Shown here: positions 12,121 to 25,255 of the stretch, piece by piece
How positions within the stretch are numbered: position 1 is the stretch's first letter
How the letters are laid out: each line of letters starts with the position of its first letter
NCBI GenBank assembly: GCA_020726505.1
Contig: JAHLEZ010000014.1
Span: 1,364,001 to 1,428,000, forward strand
Origin: Leptodontidium sp. MPI-SDFR-AT-0119
Taxonomy: Eukaryota; Ascomycota; Leotiomycetes; Helotiales; Leptodontidiaceae
Length of the DNA: 64,000 bases
Direction of reading: 5' to 3'
Position numbers and translations under genes: made by a program
The notes under the pieces: generated by a model
The model's database searches: none
The model's input: the letters and a program-made list of their open reading frames with translations, nothing else
Told to the model about the DNA's origin: nothing

Positions 12121-14145
12121 CTAAGCCTCCGGCGTCGCAGCAGGGCTCACAGTGTCCAATGGTGCAGCATGAAGAGCAGGCTTAGCGAACTCGCCCATCA
12201 AACCCTTCTTCTTGCGCTCCATAGCATTCTTGACCCACTCCGCGACCTCTTCGTCTTCGGTTCCGCGTCCAGCACCCATTTCTCTCTTTGGTGCTTCGCC
12301 GTCTGCGAAGCCCGTAGGAAGTTCCGCTTCCTCGTCCTCGTCTTCCTCGGAAATCGTGAGGGGTTTGGAAAGCCCGGCTAACCAGGGGTGGGCGAGGAGC
12401 ATGGAGTAGGTGGGACGGAGTTTGGGGATCTTGTTCAAGCAGCCATGGACGAAGTCACGGGCTGTAGCGGAGTAGCCTTCTTCTGGAAGATCTGGTGGCT
12501 CGCCATCGACAATTGCCTATGAAATGTTAGTGAGGCGTAGACGATTTTTCAGGTGGAAACTTACGCTTAATTGTGAGAAGATGTTGTTGTAGGTCTCAGG
12601 TGGATATGGATATCTTCCCATCGCACACTCGATAATGCTCAGACCCAAACTCCAGATATCACTCTGGACACTGTAGGTTCCACCAGCACTACCAGCTTGA
12701 GACATTCCGCCGCCAGATATCCGCTCGGGGGCCATGTAGGACTGGCAACCGATGTTGGTCTTCGCAATACTGGCCACCAGGTTTCCGCTCACTCCGAAAT
12801 CGCAAATCTTTACTTGACCTCTGGTGTTAACCAGGATATTCGTAGGCTTAACATCTCGATGGATGATATTGTGGTCATCCTTCAACGTCCTCAGACCTTG
12901 AGTTGTTGCATAGGTGAGTTTCCTCAGTACGTTCTCTGGAATACCGTCTCCGTAGATCTTGTCGATCGATCCACCGTCCATGAATTCAATACAGATATAA
13001 ACGGCTCCCTCTTGGAAGAAAGCACCGTAAAAGTCGATAATGTACGGACTCAGACACCTGTGCAGGATATCAAGTTCCATGATGATGTTGGCAAACTTGG
13101 CTTCATCAAGTTCCAATCTGATCTCCTTCATGGCCATGACTACACCACTTGTAGAGCCTGTAGGCTTTGGCGATAAGTCTGCAGAGAGGGTGTCGTTTAA
13201 CGAGGCGGTTGAGGTTGAAGACATTTGTTTGTTGCCAGCCAATCCAAGTCCTGGTCTGCGCATCCTAGGTCTCGAGTGGCGAACTTTGTAAACAGTGCCA
13301 TAATTTCCCTTGCCCAACTCTTCCAGCGTATCGACTTCATCTAAGGAGATGCTGAAGGTGCTGCCAGAGCTGAAATCGATACCGTTTCCATGAATGACTG
13401 CCTTGTTCTTGAACTTCAAGGTACCATTCTTGGCGTCAAGAAATTCCGAGAACTTGTCGAACATAGACTCGGGTTTCTCGGGCTTCCCAGCAGCTGAATT
13501 GCCGTTCAGACTCATGCCCCCTGGACTATCCGTAACGGCACCTGGCAGGCCTCCCAATTTCGGTGCTAAACGCCTTGCCATTAATCCGCCACCCTTCGCG
13601 GGCATCTTTGGGACTGCTGGCGCAGAGACAAAGTTATGGGCTTGTGGTCGCATGTTTGGTGGTAACCGCAAACCGCCTGGCAGACCTCCCATTGCCTGTC
13701 CACCAAACTTGGGCTGATCTGGCACAGGACCAGCGCCTGCGGATAACGAGGGCCCAACGCCTGGACGCATTGGTGGCGTACCCTGTCTCGAGAGATGGAA
13801 AGCCTTCATCTTCGCCTCCATACTTTGTGGTAACTGTTGTGATGTCTGCGCTGCTCGTAGGCCCGACATGTTGGATGGGGGAGGGACTGGTCTTCGTGCG
13901 TTTTGTAGTAAACCTAGGGGTGTTGAGGAGGCGGTCATGGGAGCAGTGCCCTGAGAGTCGGATTTGAGGGAGGGAAGGCGGAAAGGGGGGTTATTATTTG
14001 AGGATTCTGGCGTAGGACTTGCCAACGGCGACTCATCTTCGCCGTCTGAGGAAGAGCCTGGCGATTGTGGACTGGCAGCGAAATCAATCGTCTCGATCGA
14101 ATCGTCGCGGGGGAGTCTGGGCGCGGGGGCTGGCGGGGAAGCCAT
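12121..14145 (-). CDS. pbs2: HOG-pathway MAP kinase kinase Pbs2
   Basis: Dual-specificity MAPKK that phosphorylates Hog1-type MAP kinase in the osmotic and fungicide-stress pathway. Two exons, 14145-12565 and 12516-12121, give 658 residues. The long N terminus (1-270) is Pro/Ser-rich, as in other Pbs2 proteins, where such regions bind the osmosensor and scaffold partners. Kinase features: glycine loop GKGNYGTVYKV (278-288), catalytic lysine in VVMAMKEI (Lys340), HRDVKPTN (429-436) and DFG (449-451). The activation segment SIAKT (459-463) matches the Ser/Thr pair phosphorylated in yeast Pbs2, followed by MAPER. A roughly 45-residue Ser/Thr-rich insert separates the glycine loop from the lysine. 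The second exon supplies the end of the C-lobe and an acidic tail. GNLVASIAKTNIGCQSYMAP distinguishes Pbs2 from Ste7- and Mkk1-type MAPKKs. Confidence 0.92.
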
Positions 14146-16746
14146 GGCTGTTCCAATGTTCTATCTCTGTGGCATGAGCAAAGTATGGAGGATCCAGCAG
14201 ATGAAATTTCCAGAGAGTGGGAATTGGAGGTCCGCGATGTCTGCTTGGAGGGCATAGTCAGCAACGAGGGTTCTTGGCAATTGGGGGAATCGTGAAGATT
14301 AGGACCAACTTTTGCTATCAAAATGCCGCACGCTCCGGTTGGTCTACCGACAGGTGGATATCAAACGAACGTGGTAAACTGGAGCACTTTAAGTAAAGTG
14401 GCGACTGATTTGGGGATCGTGGATGAGCCAGAGGTAGCTGGACCGCAGATTTGGAGCTGTGGAAGGGACTGGATACTTTGGAGGGGAAAAAGTGGTTTGG
14501 TGAGCAGGCGAGAGAGAGTCTGGTCGGTCCGGGCTTGCTGGGCTGGGGTGGTTCGGTACCTGAGGCTGTGCAGCTAGACAATAAAAGGACAGGTGCGATT
14601 CGAGGTTATGCGGCAGGATGGCCACATCGATCGACGATGGAAGAGAGAGATTTTTCTCGAGTCGTGGAGAGGCGATTTATTATTTGACTTTGGCTAGGTA
14701 GGTATTGTAGGTGTGAGGTGGGCGAAAGACGGAAGTGGAAGGAAAAGCAGACGCAGAAGCAGCTGTCTGCATCTGAGTAAGAAGATGGATACTAGCAGGA
14801 CGCAGGGAGTGGTGCAGGAAGGCAGCTGGAGACGAGCTGTTTTGAATGATCTGCTTATACTCGATCAGAGGAAGCTAGGAGGGACTTATATGATAAGATG
14901 GGATAGGACAAGATGAGGATGAGATAAGATGGGATGGTATGAGCATGGGATGGAATAATGGAGTGATGTCTGCTGCTGCTGGTCCTGATGTTGTAACTCT
15001 CGGACTGTACACCAGAGATATTTTAGGAAGCCTGCTTGCAGCGCTCCTGGACAAATTCGAATGCACGAACGAACGTATCAAGAGCCAGCAAGAGGATAAT
15101 GATAATGACGCTTTTGATGCTCGTTGGCTATGATCAATCGTCAGGGCAGGGCAATTGCACGCACGCACGCACGCATCAATCACATTGGGGTCGTGAATAG
15201 GAGTTGAGTTGAGGTGTACTCGGTAGGTGCAGATGGAGATGCAGACCTGGTATGTGCGATGACGTTGTCATTACATTTCTGCCAGTGCCATATCATTGTT
15301 AGAAGAGTGGAGGGTGGAGGGGAAATGGTGGACGACGAACCTTGGAGGGCTTGAAGGATGTGCATTGGCCTTGGCACGACCACCAGCTGTGGAGAGTGCA
15401 CCTAGGGTATCTGAGTAGGTAAGGTGGCTTGACTTTCTACTCCTTATTACCCTTGCCCGTTATGAGTGGCTATTAACACCAAGAACTGAAGCCAGATATT
15501 AGGAGCAGCTTACGTCTTGGTGAACTGAAATGTAATCCAGACTTGCGCCACAAATAAATATCAGCCCCGCAAAAGCTATTTATTCCAGGTTGGATATCAT
15601 CATAGGGAGAAAGTGCGAGTATACTGTAATCGTGGCACCGTATTCAAAAGCGAGCCAGGTAATAAGGCAAGCCACAGTCGACATACATTACCAATGGAAG
15701 TTACCCATCTCTGCACACCAAGCTTTAAGTGGATACTGTATGTGTCCTGTCCTGGGACCTGACTTGAACGCATGCCAGAATGTCACCGCCATATGCACTC
15801 CGGCACTCCAAACTTCTCAAAAGCTCCATCCGGCCCCCATCAAATTCTCTTGGACCTTCCTAGAACAGTGATATGGCTTTTGAACTTGCAGGTCAACTCA
15901 GCTCGGGAGATTTATATTTAGATATCCTTCCTCGACTTGTTGTGATTCAGGGTTAGTGGTTGTGAGTTTGCATCGTGGCTATGGCTACGAAGGTTGAAAC
16001 TACAAGCCGCTGGGTGGCGAATAACAAGAACCAAAGAATCCCAGGAACTGCTCCGGCCTGCATGTGGAGAAAACGACGCTTTGGGGCGGTGATTGGTTGG
16101 TGGGATATGCATGGTCACTTGCCGAGCAACGTCAACGTTGAACTCTGTACGGACGGAGTACGAGGTAAAGAAAGACAAGATTAACGGGAATGCCAGAAAA
16201 AGTATCTTTATCATAGCCACAATTATGAAACCTGTGATAACGTTCTTAATTCCTGGTACAGAAGGCCTATCCGAATAGGTGGTAAGAGTTGACTTGGCCC
16301 CTTTTGTTGTTGGTTGATGTCTGCCACGCACGGAAATGTACAGGAAGCGTGATACTCCCAAGGAACTTCGACTTCAACCTCACGTCGTAATTTGTTTGTA
16401 CTGGGTATGATGCTCAATTGAGAGATTTTTGTATCAGTCTTCACAGGGGAAATCTGGAAACTTTACACGTTCACTTCCCAGCTGGCACTTGTGCTTGTGA
16501 CTTGACCCAACAAGCCGGGTTGTAAAGAGGATATTCTGTAAGAAAAACCAAAACCACAAGGGGAAAAAGACTTCTCTACCATAAAGAACAATCCGCAGGT
16601 ACTCTCTAAGCCAGCCAAAACCAAAGACAACAACCATTCCCTCCAACACACACACACACACACAAGTACACACCCATTCCTGACAGACCCTATTACCTTC
16701 GCCTCCCCCCTCCCCCCTCCCCCCTTCTCATTTCCCTCCTCCCCAT
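14146..16746. other. Intergenic, 2.6 kb, no supported gene
   Basis: Upstream region of pbs2 and 3' flank of the small secreted protein gene, both on minus. It holds a TAGGTAGGTA block near 14695, a GCACGCACGCACGC repeat near 15160 and a CACACACA run near 16648. ORFs are short and lack domains. The longest (15918-16361, minus) has one hydrophobic stretch but no other support. Confidence 0.45.
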
Positions 16747-17204
16747 CTAACAAACCCAAGTCTGATGCGCATCCACATTCGGACAACTCAGCGTCTTAGG
16801 ATTAAAATTACACCCATGGTTAAAACTCCCATCCCCATTGAACAGCGCAAACGTAGACTCGTCGCAGTGCTCGAACTTGTAGCTGTGCCCGTTGAGGAGC
16901 TTGAATGTTATGCCGCACGGGTTGCTGTTCACGGGGCTGATTCCTGTGGTGTGATCGCACGGGTTTTGTCCATAGATCCAGGCGACATGGTAATTGTCCT
17001 GGTGGGGAGGTGGTTTGGTTAGTTGGGTTTTGTTTGGGGGAGGGTTGTGGTGGAGGTGGAGGTGCTGGGATATTTGAAGGAATGGATGGAGGTTTCGGGG
17101 TGACTTACTTGACTACCTAGAACGATAGCTGCGAAGCCTTAGAGGAGGAGAGAGAGGGAGAGGGAGAGGGTAGAAAGGAAGCCATTCTTGAGAGAAAACT
17201 TCAT
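16747..17204 (-). pseudogene. Small secreted six-cysteine protein with an in-frame stop in the signal peptide
   Basis: Two exons on the minus strand: 17204-17106 and a last exon that starts near 16995 and ends at the stop at 16747, joined by GTAAGT...CCACCAG. The mature part is about 82 residues with six cysteines in short contexts (NPCD, NPCG, EHCD, HGCN, LSCP, WVC) and many aromatic residues. This is typical of small secreted or effector-like fungal proteins. The first exon encodes a Lys-starting hydrophobic signal-peptide-like stretch, interrupted by TAA at 17141-17139, then by an in-frame hydrophobic continuation. The stop abuts a CTC/CCT-rich simple repeat, so slippage, a null allele or an unrecognised splice are all possible. 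A TATATAA box lies about 130 nt upstream of the ATG. The family is not recognised. The second exon shows no damage, so decay is either recent or only apparent. Confidence 0.6.
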
Positions 17205-17330
17205 GTTGGAAGAATGGTTGTTTGATTCTGGTATCGATGGTAAATGTGAATTCAAGTCCGTACAGATGCGATATACTTGAGAGACTGGAGACGAACATTG
17301 AAGGTTGAAAGGGGGGGATCGTTCTTGAGA

Positions 17331-17337
17331 TTATATA
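17331..17337 (-). promoter_or_regulatory. TATA box of the small secreted protein gene
   Basis: TATATAA on the minus strand, about 130 nt upstream of the ATG at 17204. The spacing suits a start site near 17300. Confidence 0.45.
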
Positions 17338-19759
17338 CTTGAGAAGCATAGGAGAAAGACAATGGAAGAAATCGTCGACTTCATGATGACGGGCAAATAT
17401 TGAGCAGTGGGCTCGAAGACATTACACTGTGCGGCTTCGAGTAACGTTTGGCATATTCTTGAGATACATTTCTGGCCTTTTTGGGTAGCACTACTTCCAA
17501 CTCCTTTCAAATCCTTCAATCGGGAATTTGATACAGGGAAAGTGGTTCTGAACACTTGAAATTGAAGCAGTCCTTATTTTGTGGCAAAAATGAAAATTTG
17601 AACGCACTCCATACTTATTTAGAGATGTACTCAAATGATTCAGTCGAATTCGACTAACAAATCCTTCTGATCAGAAGTCATCATCAGAGAAGACCTTTAC
17701 CATCAATTAACTTGCAAAAGATATTGTTTACACTCGGCTCGCCCTCCTACAGCATGTACAACAACTGTCTGTCAGGAGCTCGACTCGGGAAGGCCGTAAG
17801 CCGCGTGGGGAAAACACGGAGGACCGAACCTGTGCCACGATATCGACTGATTCCTTGGTTGGTAAAAGATACCATTTGGATTGTACCACTTTTGCTTTGG
17901 TGGGTCTTGAATAAATTACTGCTTTGGGTGAATGCTCATATGGGCCTTGGATCTTAGGGTAGTCATGTTTTGGTCATAGAGGTTCCAGGTTGATGGCTGA
18001 TTTGGTGTCTGGCTCGTAGGTGGTAGATACTGTAATGTGTAACACTATTTTGACAGTTACCTACTGCTTTCGAATGATGGATGGAGTGCCTGCATAGAGG
18101 AAGACGTTAGTCATAGGCTTTATCCAACAATTTTTAGTACAAGGGGCATGTTAGAATCGATCGATGGATCAATCGAACGATTGGAGTGGAGTATACTGTA
18201 CCTGAGCGGGGTACAATTGAGAGGATGCGGGCAATATCCAAGATCCCAAGACCCCTAGATTGCCATTTGCAGTATCAAAAGGTAAATCCCCAGTATCCAT
18301 ACTCTATGGAGTTTAATACCTGCTCGGGAAGTTCCAGACGTCAAATCTAGATCGGCACTTCATTGCCGAAAGGGAGAAGTCAAGACTAAGTTCAGGAACT
18401 GTTACTGGTTTCCCCGCGAGCCAAGAAGCTGGGAATGAAGCTCATTTCTTGGAGATTGATATCTATGGTAGTATCGGACCGATGGCAAAGCCTTGGTCGA
18501 AATTAAACCTTCAGCGGTTAGTTAGTGAAATGATCGTCTTTAAGGCATCGTGTTGTCAGGTCTGAATGGCATGATGTGCTCTCGGCCCTGGTAAAAGAGG
18601 GCTAAGATTATAGCTTTGGGGAAAGTAAGAGCCAGGAATGAAGACCATATTTTAGTAGAGATTTCGGTACTTCTTGTGATACTTATGTGTAACGATGCTT
18701 CTAAAGATTCATTTCGCTTCATGTAGACAGAGCGAAGAGGAGACGAGAATCAAGCAAGCGAAGGTAGCTTGGCAGAGCTTGAAACAAAACACCACGTCAT
18801 GATGTGTGGCTGGTGACTCCACCCGCCACTCTGCAACACTAGAAGTGAGTGAACTATGACGGGCGTTCGTTGGGCTGAGAATTGACAGCGGAGTGCTAGG
18901 ACGACGCCACATGCACTTGAGATTCCGTAGTTTGAGCGAGCGGGTGGTGATTCCTGATAACGGTTGATGAGGAAATAATATGTACACCTCTTTATGATGG
19001 CAGAAACGGTTTATCTATCTATCTATCTGTCTGGAGAGATAGGATTATTGACACATTGTTCCTTCAAAGTGGCCGGCCGCTTTAGCGTGGGGAGGAAAAC
19101 ATTCACCACGCCGCCACGACCACGACTCACCACCGAAGAGATCTATTGCGTCTTTTCTGAGCTGTCGAATCGCTTCCAATCACGGAAAACTCCAGTGACA
19201 CGGGTTGGGTCGGATAGCTGCACAGCAGAAAGGCCAAGACACGAGCGAGAAACTAGAAACGCCCAAGGTCAACTCTGTGGCCTTCGCCATCGTAACAACC
19301 CAGCTGGAGATACGTTTGAAACTGAAGAAGCACAATCCTTTGTTCTCTCCGTCAAAAACTTCATCTAGTTTTCTCAAGATCAACAAGGAACTCTTCCACG
19401 AAAGCAAGGAACGACTCACAGGCAAAAAGGAAGAATTCGAGGTGTGTTGGTTGGTTCTTCTGCACGACAGCAATAGAGCCAGAGCTAGTCGCTGCCCAGG
19501 CTCCCTAAGCCTAAGCCCAGCCACCTCAGCTCTTGCCTTGCCTTGCCTTGCTTTTTGCGCGGACGCAGGCAGCCAGCTAGCTTATCAGATCGGGACCACC
19601 ACCCACCTACCCACGGGCATCGGAGGGCAGTGGCATCACTTCAATCCTGCTTCTGCTCAGCAGTTCCTATAACAACAACAACAACCACAACAAGAGGGCA
19701 TCTTCCCTCGCTCACAATCTCCTCACAACGGTCGAGGCCGTCAATCCTCACTCTCTGCG
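17338..19759. other. Intergenic between divergent genes, 2.4 kb
   Basis: Separates the secreted-protein gene (minus) from the transporter (plus). It contains a TCTA tetranucleotide run near 19012-19028 and a CAACAACAACAAC-like stretch just before the transporter start. The ORFs (for example 19205-19672) look like 5' leader without domains. Confidence 0.45.
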
Positions 19760-21636
19760 ATGGGTTTCTTCACCAATCCCACATCATACCGTCTCAATGC
19801 AGTTGCTGGCAACTATGGCCCTCCCGTCGCCACCACCACGAATTTCTCCTTCCTCTCTGCCCGAATGAACGATCACGATTCGCATCCACCGCTGGGACAT
19901 TTGATCCTCCTGGTCTTCGAGGCCGTGATGGAGGTCGTGTGCGTCAGTCTACCGGGTTACATTGTCGCAAGACAGGGCATGTTCGATGCCGACAAGCAGA
20001 AGTTCGTGGCGAACTTGAACGTGGCTCTATTCACACCATGTCTGAGTATGTGTGATCGCATATATGGAAACAAGGATACAATGCTAACTGAATTTAGTTT
20101 TCACAAAATTGGCGAAGCAATTGACTGCGGAGAAGTTGGTGGAACTGGCTGTCATTCCAGTCATCTTCGTTATTCAGACACTGGTCTCGTACTTGGTCTC
20201 GATCGCTGTTTCAAAGGGATTTGGATTCAAGAAGCGACCTGCGAACTTTGTGACTGCTATGGGTGTAAGTCTATATATTTGGGCGTTTATGCATTTGACT
20301 AAGTCATTCAGGTATTCGGAAACTCGAACTCCCTCCCCATCTCGCTCGTTATTTCGCTCTCGCAGACCCTTCGCGGATTACATTGGGACAAGATTCCAGG
20401 AGACAATGATGACGAAGTGGCAGCACGAGGTATTCTTTACTTGTTGGTCTTCCAGCAGCTCGGACAGCTTGTACGATGGAGTTGGGGATATCACGTCTTG
20501 CTCGCACCACCCGAGAGTTACGAAGAGGAAAGTTCAGACATTGAAGGCGGCAGATACAGAGATGAACCGGAATTGATTCCTGGACTTGATGGCTCGAATG
20601 TAGATGAGTATCAGGTACTCAACGGAATTGGTTCTTCTTCGACTGTCTCATTCGAATCCGGGGGTAGGACTCCCATCACACATGCCCATTTCGCCAACTC
20701 AATGGATTCAGACGACGAGGACACCAAGGACGATGCTGCAAAGAAGGTACAAGCCACTCCAACAAACGGAAATGCTTTTCCTTCGCATAACTCGAATGGC
20801 AACATCACGTCGTTCCCTAGTATTCGTACTCCTACTCCAGGAGATGATTGGGAGATTCCAGATGGAGTTAGAGGAGTTATCCCAACTATCCATCTCAAGT
20901 CAAGACGTGGTATTTTCCATGTTACCCACAAGATCAAGAGGACATCCCAGAAAGCTTTCGGATCTCTTCCTACTCCAGCCCAAAACGGGCTCGCAAAGTT
21001 ATACTCGGTGTTGTTCAACTTCTTTGCCGGCCTTTGGGAATTCATGAACCCGCCACTTTGGGCTATGCTCCTCGCCATCATCGTTGCCTCAATCCCCAAT
21101 CTACAACGTCTTTTCTTCGAGGATGGTTCCTTCATCGCCAATTCTGTCACCCGAGCTATCGGACAATCAGGAGGTGTTGCAGTTCCTCTCATTTTAGTCG
21201 TTTTGGGCGCTAACCTCGCCCGAAACACTCTTCCCAAGGAATCTCTCGACCCAGACTCTGAGGAGAACCAAATTGGTACCAAGTTGATGATCGCATCGCT
21301 CATCTCGCGCATGTTGTTGCCAACTATCATCATGGCACCGCTGCTTGCTCTCGCAGCAAAATATGTCCCAGTCAGCATCTTGGACGATCCGATCTTCGTC
21401 ATCGTCTGCTTCTTGCTCACCGGTGCACCGAGTGCTTTGCAACTGGCACAGATCTGCCAGATCAACGGTGTCTACGAGGGTGTGATGAGCAAATTGCTTT
21501 TCCAGAGTTACGTTATCTGGTATGTCCACTCCGATATGACTCCCAAATCCTCACTAACAACCCCCACAGGATCCTACCCTCGACACTCATCCTCGTTATG
21601 TGTGCCCTCGAAGTCGTCGAATGGGCAAACTTGTGA
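19760..21636 (+). CDS. Auxin-efflux-carrier (PIN-like) family membrane transporter
   Basis: Four exons, 19760-20045, 20098-20264, 20312-21519 and 21570-21636, give 575 residues. The N-terminal half has hydrophobic helices (LGHLILLVFEAVMEVVCVSL; LVELAVIPVIFVIQTLVSYL) and the FGNSNSLPISL element typical of the fungal auxin efflux carrier family. A hydrophilic, Ser/Asp-rich loop (about 215-345) follows, then C-terminal helices with GGVAVPLILVVLGANLAR and LLTGAPSALQLAQI. This two-bundle layout around a cytosolic loop matches yeast and fission yeast PIN-like proteins, mostly placed in ER or plasma membrane with unknown substrate. The short last exon ends VMCALEVVEWANL, the usual family end, which supports the model. 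Convergent with the next gene. Confidence 0.88.
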
Positions 21637-22566
21637 ATATCTCTTACATGACCTCTTACATGACCTCTTACTTTGTCCACCGAGACACACTTTTCTTTCT
21701 AATCGTACCGTCTGTTTTGATATCATGCCTACCGAGCAAGAGGCATGCGAGATGTATTGATAGCCCGTCGTCTCTTTTTTGGAACTTGAAACAAAAAATA
21801 CGGTTCTGGTGCCCTTTTAGAAAGTCGCATTTGTTCAGTCACCTTTTTTCTTTCTTTTCTATGGACAGGACAACACAGGACAGCACGGCGTTTCGGCAGG
21901 AAATTTTTGAGGCGCGATAGCTTAGGAAGCGATTGTGATGTTATGTGATGTGTTGTGTTAGTGTTGGTGGTGATACTCCGTAGCGTGCGTAGGCAGGCAG
22001 GCTAGTTGGTGAAAATGTGAATATATATGCCGTAACTCTCTATTTACCTTTGACTCTTGAGTCTTGAAGTGAGATTATATGTTTTTAGCTTGATGATTTT
22101 GATGTTGGGTGGAAATATGGAGGAGCTTCCAAGAAAATTTGTGAGCTTGTGAACTGTATGCTCGAGGTAAACAAAGGCCCTGTTATTATAGCCGAGCTAG
22201 CTACCCCTTTATTCATGTGTTATTATTTTAAGTCCATTGGAACTACTAACTGAAATTATAGCTAGCCATCAGTACAATCGTACAATCCGCAATCAGCTAT
22301 GATACACATCCGTCTATCCTCCTCTAATAGCCATCATCACGTCACACCCACATTCATCCCCAAGAAAACATCGCAACGCCACCTCTTACTTACTGACTAA
22401 GTAAGGTAGGTAGGTAAGTATCTTTCCATCGCCACCTCACCTCAAACCCTTCGTCCACCAAACCCCCAAATCTTAGCTACATTCCCTACACCACCACTCA
22501 ATTCCCCCTCAACGCCCACACCCAATCCAGCACCCCTCTCACCCTCTCTACTCAACCCCAACCCGC
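21637..22566. other. Intergenic between convergent 3' ends
   Basis: 930 bp. Contains a GGTAGGTAGGTAAG block near 22405. No gene seen. Confidence 0.5.
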
Positions 22567-24560
22567 TCATCCCCCTCTCTCCCCAAACGCACAAACAAGA
22601 CCCGTCCCACCACCCCCCACACCCATATCAACATCAACATCAACAGCCGTCCACTTCTGCTCTCTATACCCAAACTGCTTCCGTCCCACTTCTCCACCAA
22701 GACCAGCAGCATCCTCCCCAAGAATCGCCGCCTCGTCTTTAAGTACTTCAATGACTGTGACGTATTTCACTCCTCCCTCGCTATCATCACTACCCCCGTC
22801 GAAATCGAAAATATCATCTCCACCTTCAACAGCACCATACAAAATCCCAGCATCTCTCCTCCCGCGCGGTAAGGCATGTAAGAAGAGATGGATATCAGGG
22901 AATTGCGCGAAGATCTGTCCCAAGGCTGGTTTTTGAGATGAGGATGGGAAGATGGAGTACGGTATTTTTCCATAGAGGGATTGGGTGTGCTGGGTTTGGC
23001 CAGGGGGGTGGGGGTTTGGAGGATAGGGTGTAGTAGATGAGTTGGTGGTGTTGTGGAGAATTGTGAGGATGTTTTGCGTTTTGGTGAGGGTGTGGATGGT
23101 TTGTGAGAGGAGGGTAAGGATGTTGTGTGCTACGCATAGGTGGAGGTGGTTAGTTGAGATCTCTGATGTCTTGAGTTCAAGCTTTGTCATTCTTTTCGTA
23201 TCTCCGTTCTGCTCTTTGTGGTTGTTTACATTTATGAGTTGGGAGTTCGGGACTTGATAGACAAGGGAATTGAGAAAGTAGAAAAAGATAATTAGAAGTA
23301 GACGTACCATAACTTTTCTCCTTTCTGGCGAATAACTCGTTGACGATATGCGTCATGTTATCTACGATGATCATCTCCGTGCCTTCATCTTCACTAGCCT
23401 CTTCCTCTTGGACTTTCGAGATGGGCGGCGGAATACTAGAAGGTGGCGTGAGATCTTCTTCGCTGTCGAGTATTTCGGGTTCTGGTTCGTCGTCGCCGAT
23501 ATCTTGTTCTACGACCACTTCGATTTCATCAGCACTGCCAATCACTGCCTTCCCATTCTCACTCTCATCAACAAGGCCGTGATCCGGAGACGCAGACAAA
23601 ACGTGATCCACCTCCCCAATAACTTCCCAAAGACCCTCGATGTCGAAAACTCGGCTAATAGCCACCATCTCCAGACATCGCTGTACTTGATCATCTACCT
23701 CGTCTTTTTCGCTCTCTGTACCACTTGCATCATCTCTTGATATTGGATTCTGAACAGCATGATTCCCTGTTTTGATACTGTTCTGGACGGAAAGAGATTG
23801 TGCTTCTAGAAGACGGGATTTCAGAACTGAAGCTAGGAGGGCGAGAGGAAAGGAGCCGGTTGTGTCGATTACTGTTGCTTTGGTTTTTGGTGGTGAGAAA
23901 TGGTTGGATGTGGAATTAGTGAGTGGTACGAGGTTTGGGAGGAGAGCTGAGGCGAGGAGGTTAAGGGAGAGCTGGGTTGGTTAGCTTGGTGTGTTTAAAT
24001 TTGGGGATGGCAGGTTGTGGGATGGAAGGAGGGGGAAATTGGGGAATGCAGCAGCGATAGGATGAGAGATAGAAAGCAACAATCATGAGAAATCTATTCC
24101 GCATATAGACTGGAGTGAACGAAAAGAATTGAGGCAAAGGAACGACGAGATAGAGTGTAAACAACAAGGTAGATACCACGTGACATGCATTTCCATCTAT
24201 CGTTTTGGGACCACTAAGTCCCAACTTGCATCCCTCCCTCATAATCTGTCAATCTCCCAAACCTTAAATCAACCTCAAGCAAAAAAATCAAAGTAGAAAT
24301 CCACTCACCAAACTCCCCTCCTTCCCCTCAACAGGCGCGCTTATCCCCAGCACAACACCCCTCTCAACACCACCACCACCACCCAGCACCTCATCAACCT
24401 CTCTACACCCCGTACTCAATCTTTCTCCCCTTCCATTTCCCACGAACCGTTTCCGTTGCTTCTCTTCTAGCTCCAGAAGGTGAGAGGCTAGGATTGGGGA
24501 AGCGGGTTCGGGGGGTGGTGGAGGTGGGTTGGTGAGGAGAGAGTGGTCGATGTGAATCAT
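22567..24560 (-). CDS. Rad51-paralogue-like (RecA-fold) DNA repair protein
   Basis: Three exons, 24560-24309, 23971-23308 and 23129-22567, give 492 residues. The N terminus contains RLSTGCREVDEVLGGGGGVE, the Rad51/RecA-family entry motif before the ATP site. The Walker A position reads GISAPVEGKEGS and lacks the GK[T/S] consensus. LKSRL and TVIDTTGSFPLALLA follow, then an acidic insert and EMIIVDNMTHIVNELFARKE, resembling the Walker B region of Rad55/XRCC-type paralogues. The C-terminal half is poorly conserved and Gly/Asp-rich. Rad51 paralogues assist Rad51 filament assembly in recombinational repair. The first intron is about 337 nt, long for this window, and could hide another exon. I am confident of the RecA fold but not of which paralogue (Rad55 or Rlp1 type) it is. 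Confidence 0.65.
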
Positions 24561-25255
24561 TTTTAGTGGAGGTGTCGTTCACGCAGCTGGATGGTATGGC
24601 GGAGGTGGGTGAGTGAGTGAGTGAGTGTGGAGGACAAGGCAGAGATGCTTAGAAGGCCTTGGATCAGATGAGCTGAGATGAGGGAGATGAGATGAGAGGA
24701 AAGTAGATCAAATGAGAGCTGGACTTTGAAAGACGTGACGGAAATGTGATGATCCTACCTTGTGTCGTGAGAGGTTACATGGCTTTGAATCGATATGAGA
24801 GTCGTGACTTATTCTTTGGTGGATACCAGATCATGCTGCAGTTGATGTTGTTTGTTCAAGCTCCAGGCTAGGTTGATGGCCAAATGAAAGTGAGGCGAGC
24901 CCGTGGAACCTGGAAGCGAAACCACCAGCCAGCCAGCCAGCCAGCTTGCCTCAGGCGTGACAATATCACAGCTTCCTTGACTCAACACAATTTCTGAGGA
25001 TAACGAGATAAATAACGATCACTTGTAGAACATTTGTTACAATGATGATATATGATTCTGCTCGTTAGGACATCTCCACAGTCAGTCCAGCCCCACGTGT
25101 TTAGCACATGCCAAACACGTGTCCAATCCCTGCCTTTCCTCCCGCAGACGATCATTTGTTCCAGACCGGGCTATTCAAGGCCCTCACATCCAGAATATCC
25201 TCATCATCATCCGACCAAATCCGACTCTGAACTTGGCGAGGAAAGTGATCGGCCC

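Noticed and set aside
15918..16361. 147-codon minus-strand ORF with a hydrophobic stretch
   Set aside because: No domain, no signal peptide at the start and no splice-supported continuation. It lies in promoter-type sequence.
19205..19672. 155-codon plus-strand ORF upstream of the transporter
   Set aside because: No domain and low-complexity leader sequence; more likely promoter/5' UTR.
20611..21465. 284-codon minus-strand ORF
   Set aside because: Antisense shadow of the PIN-like transporter's third exon.
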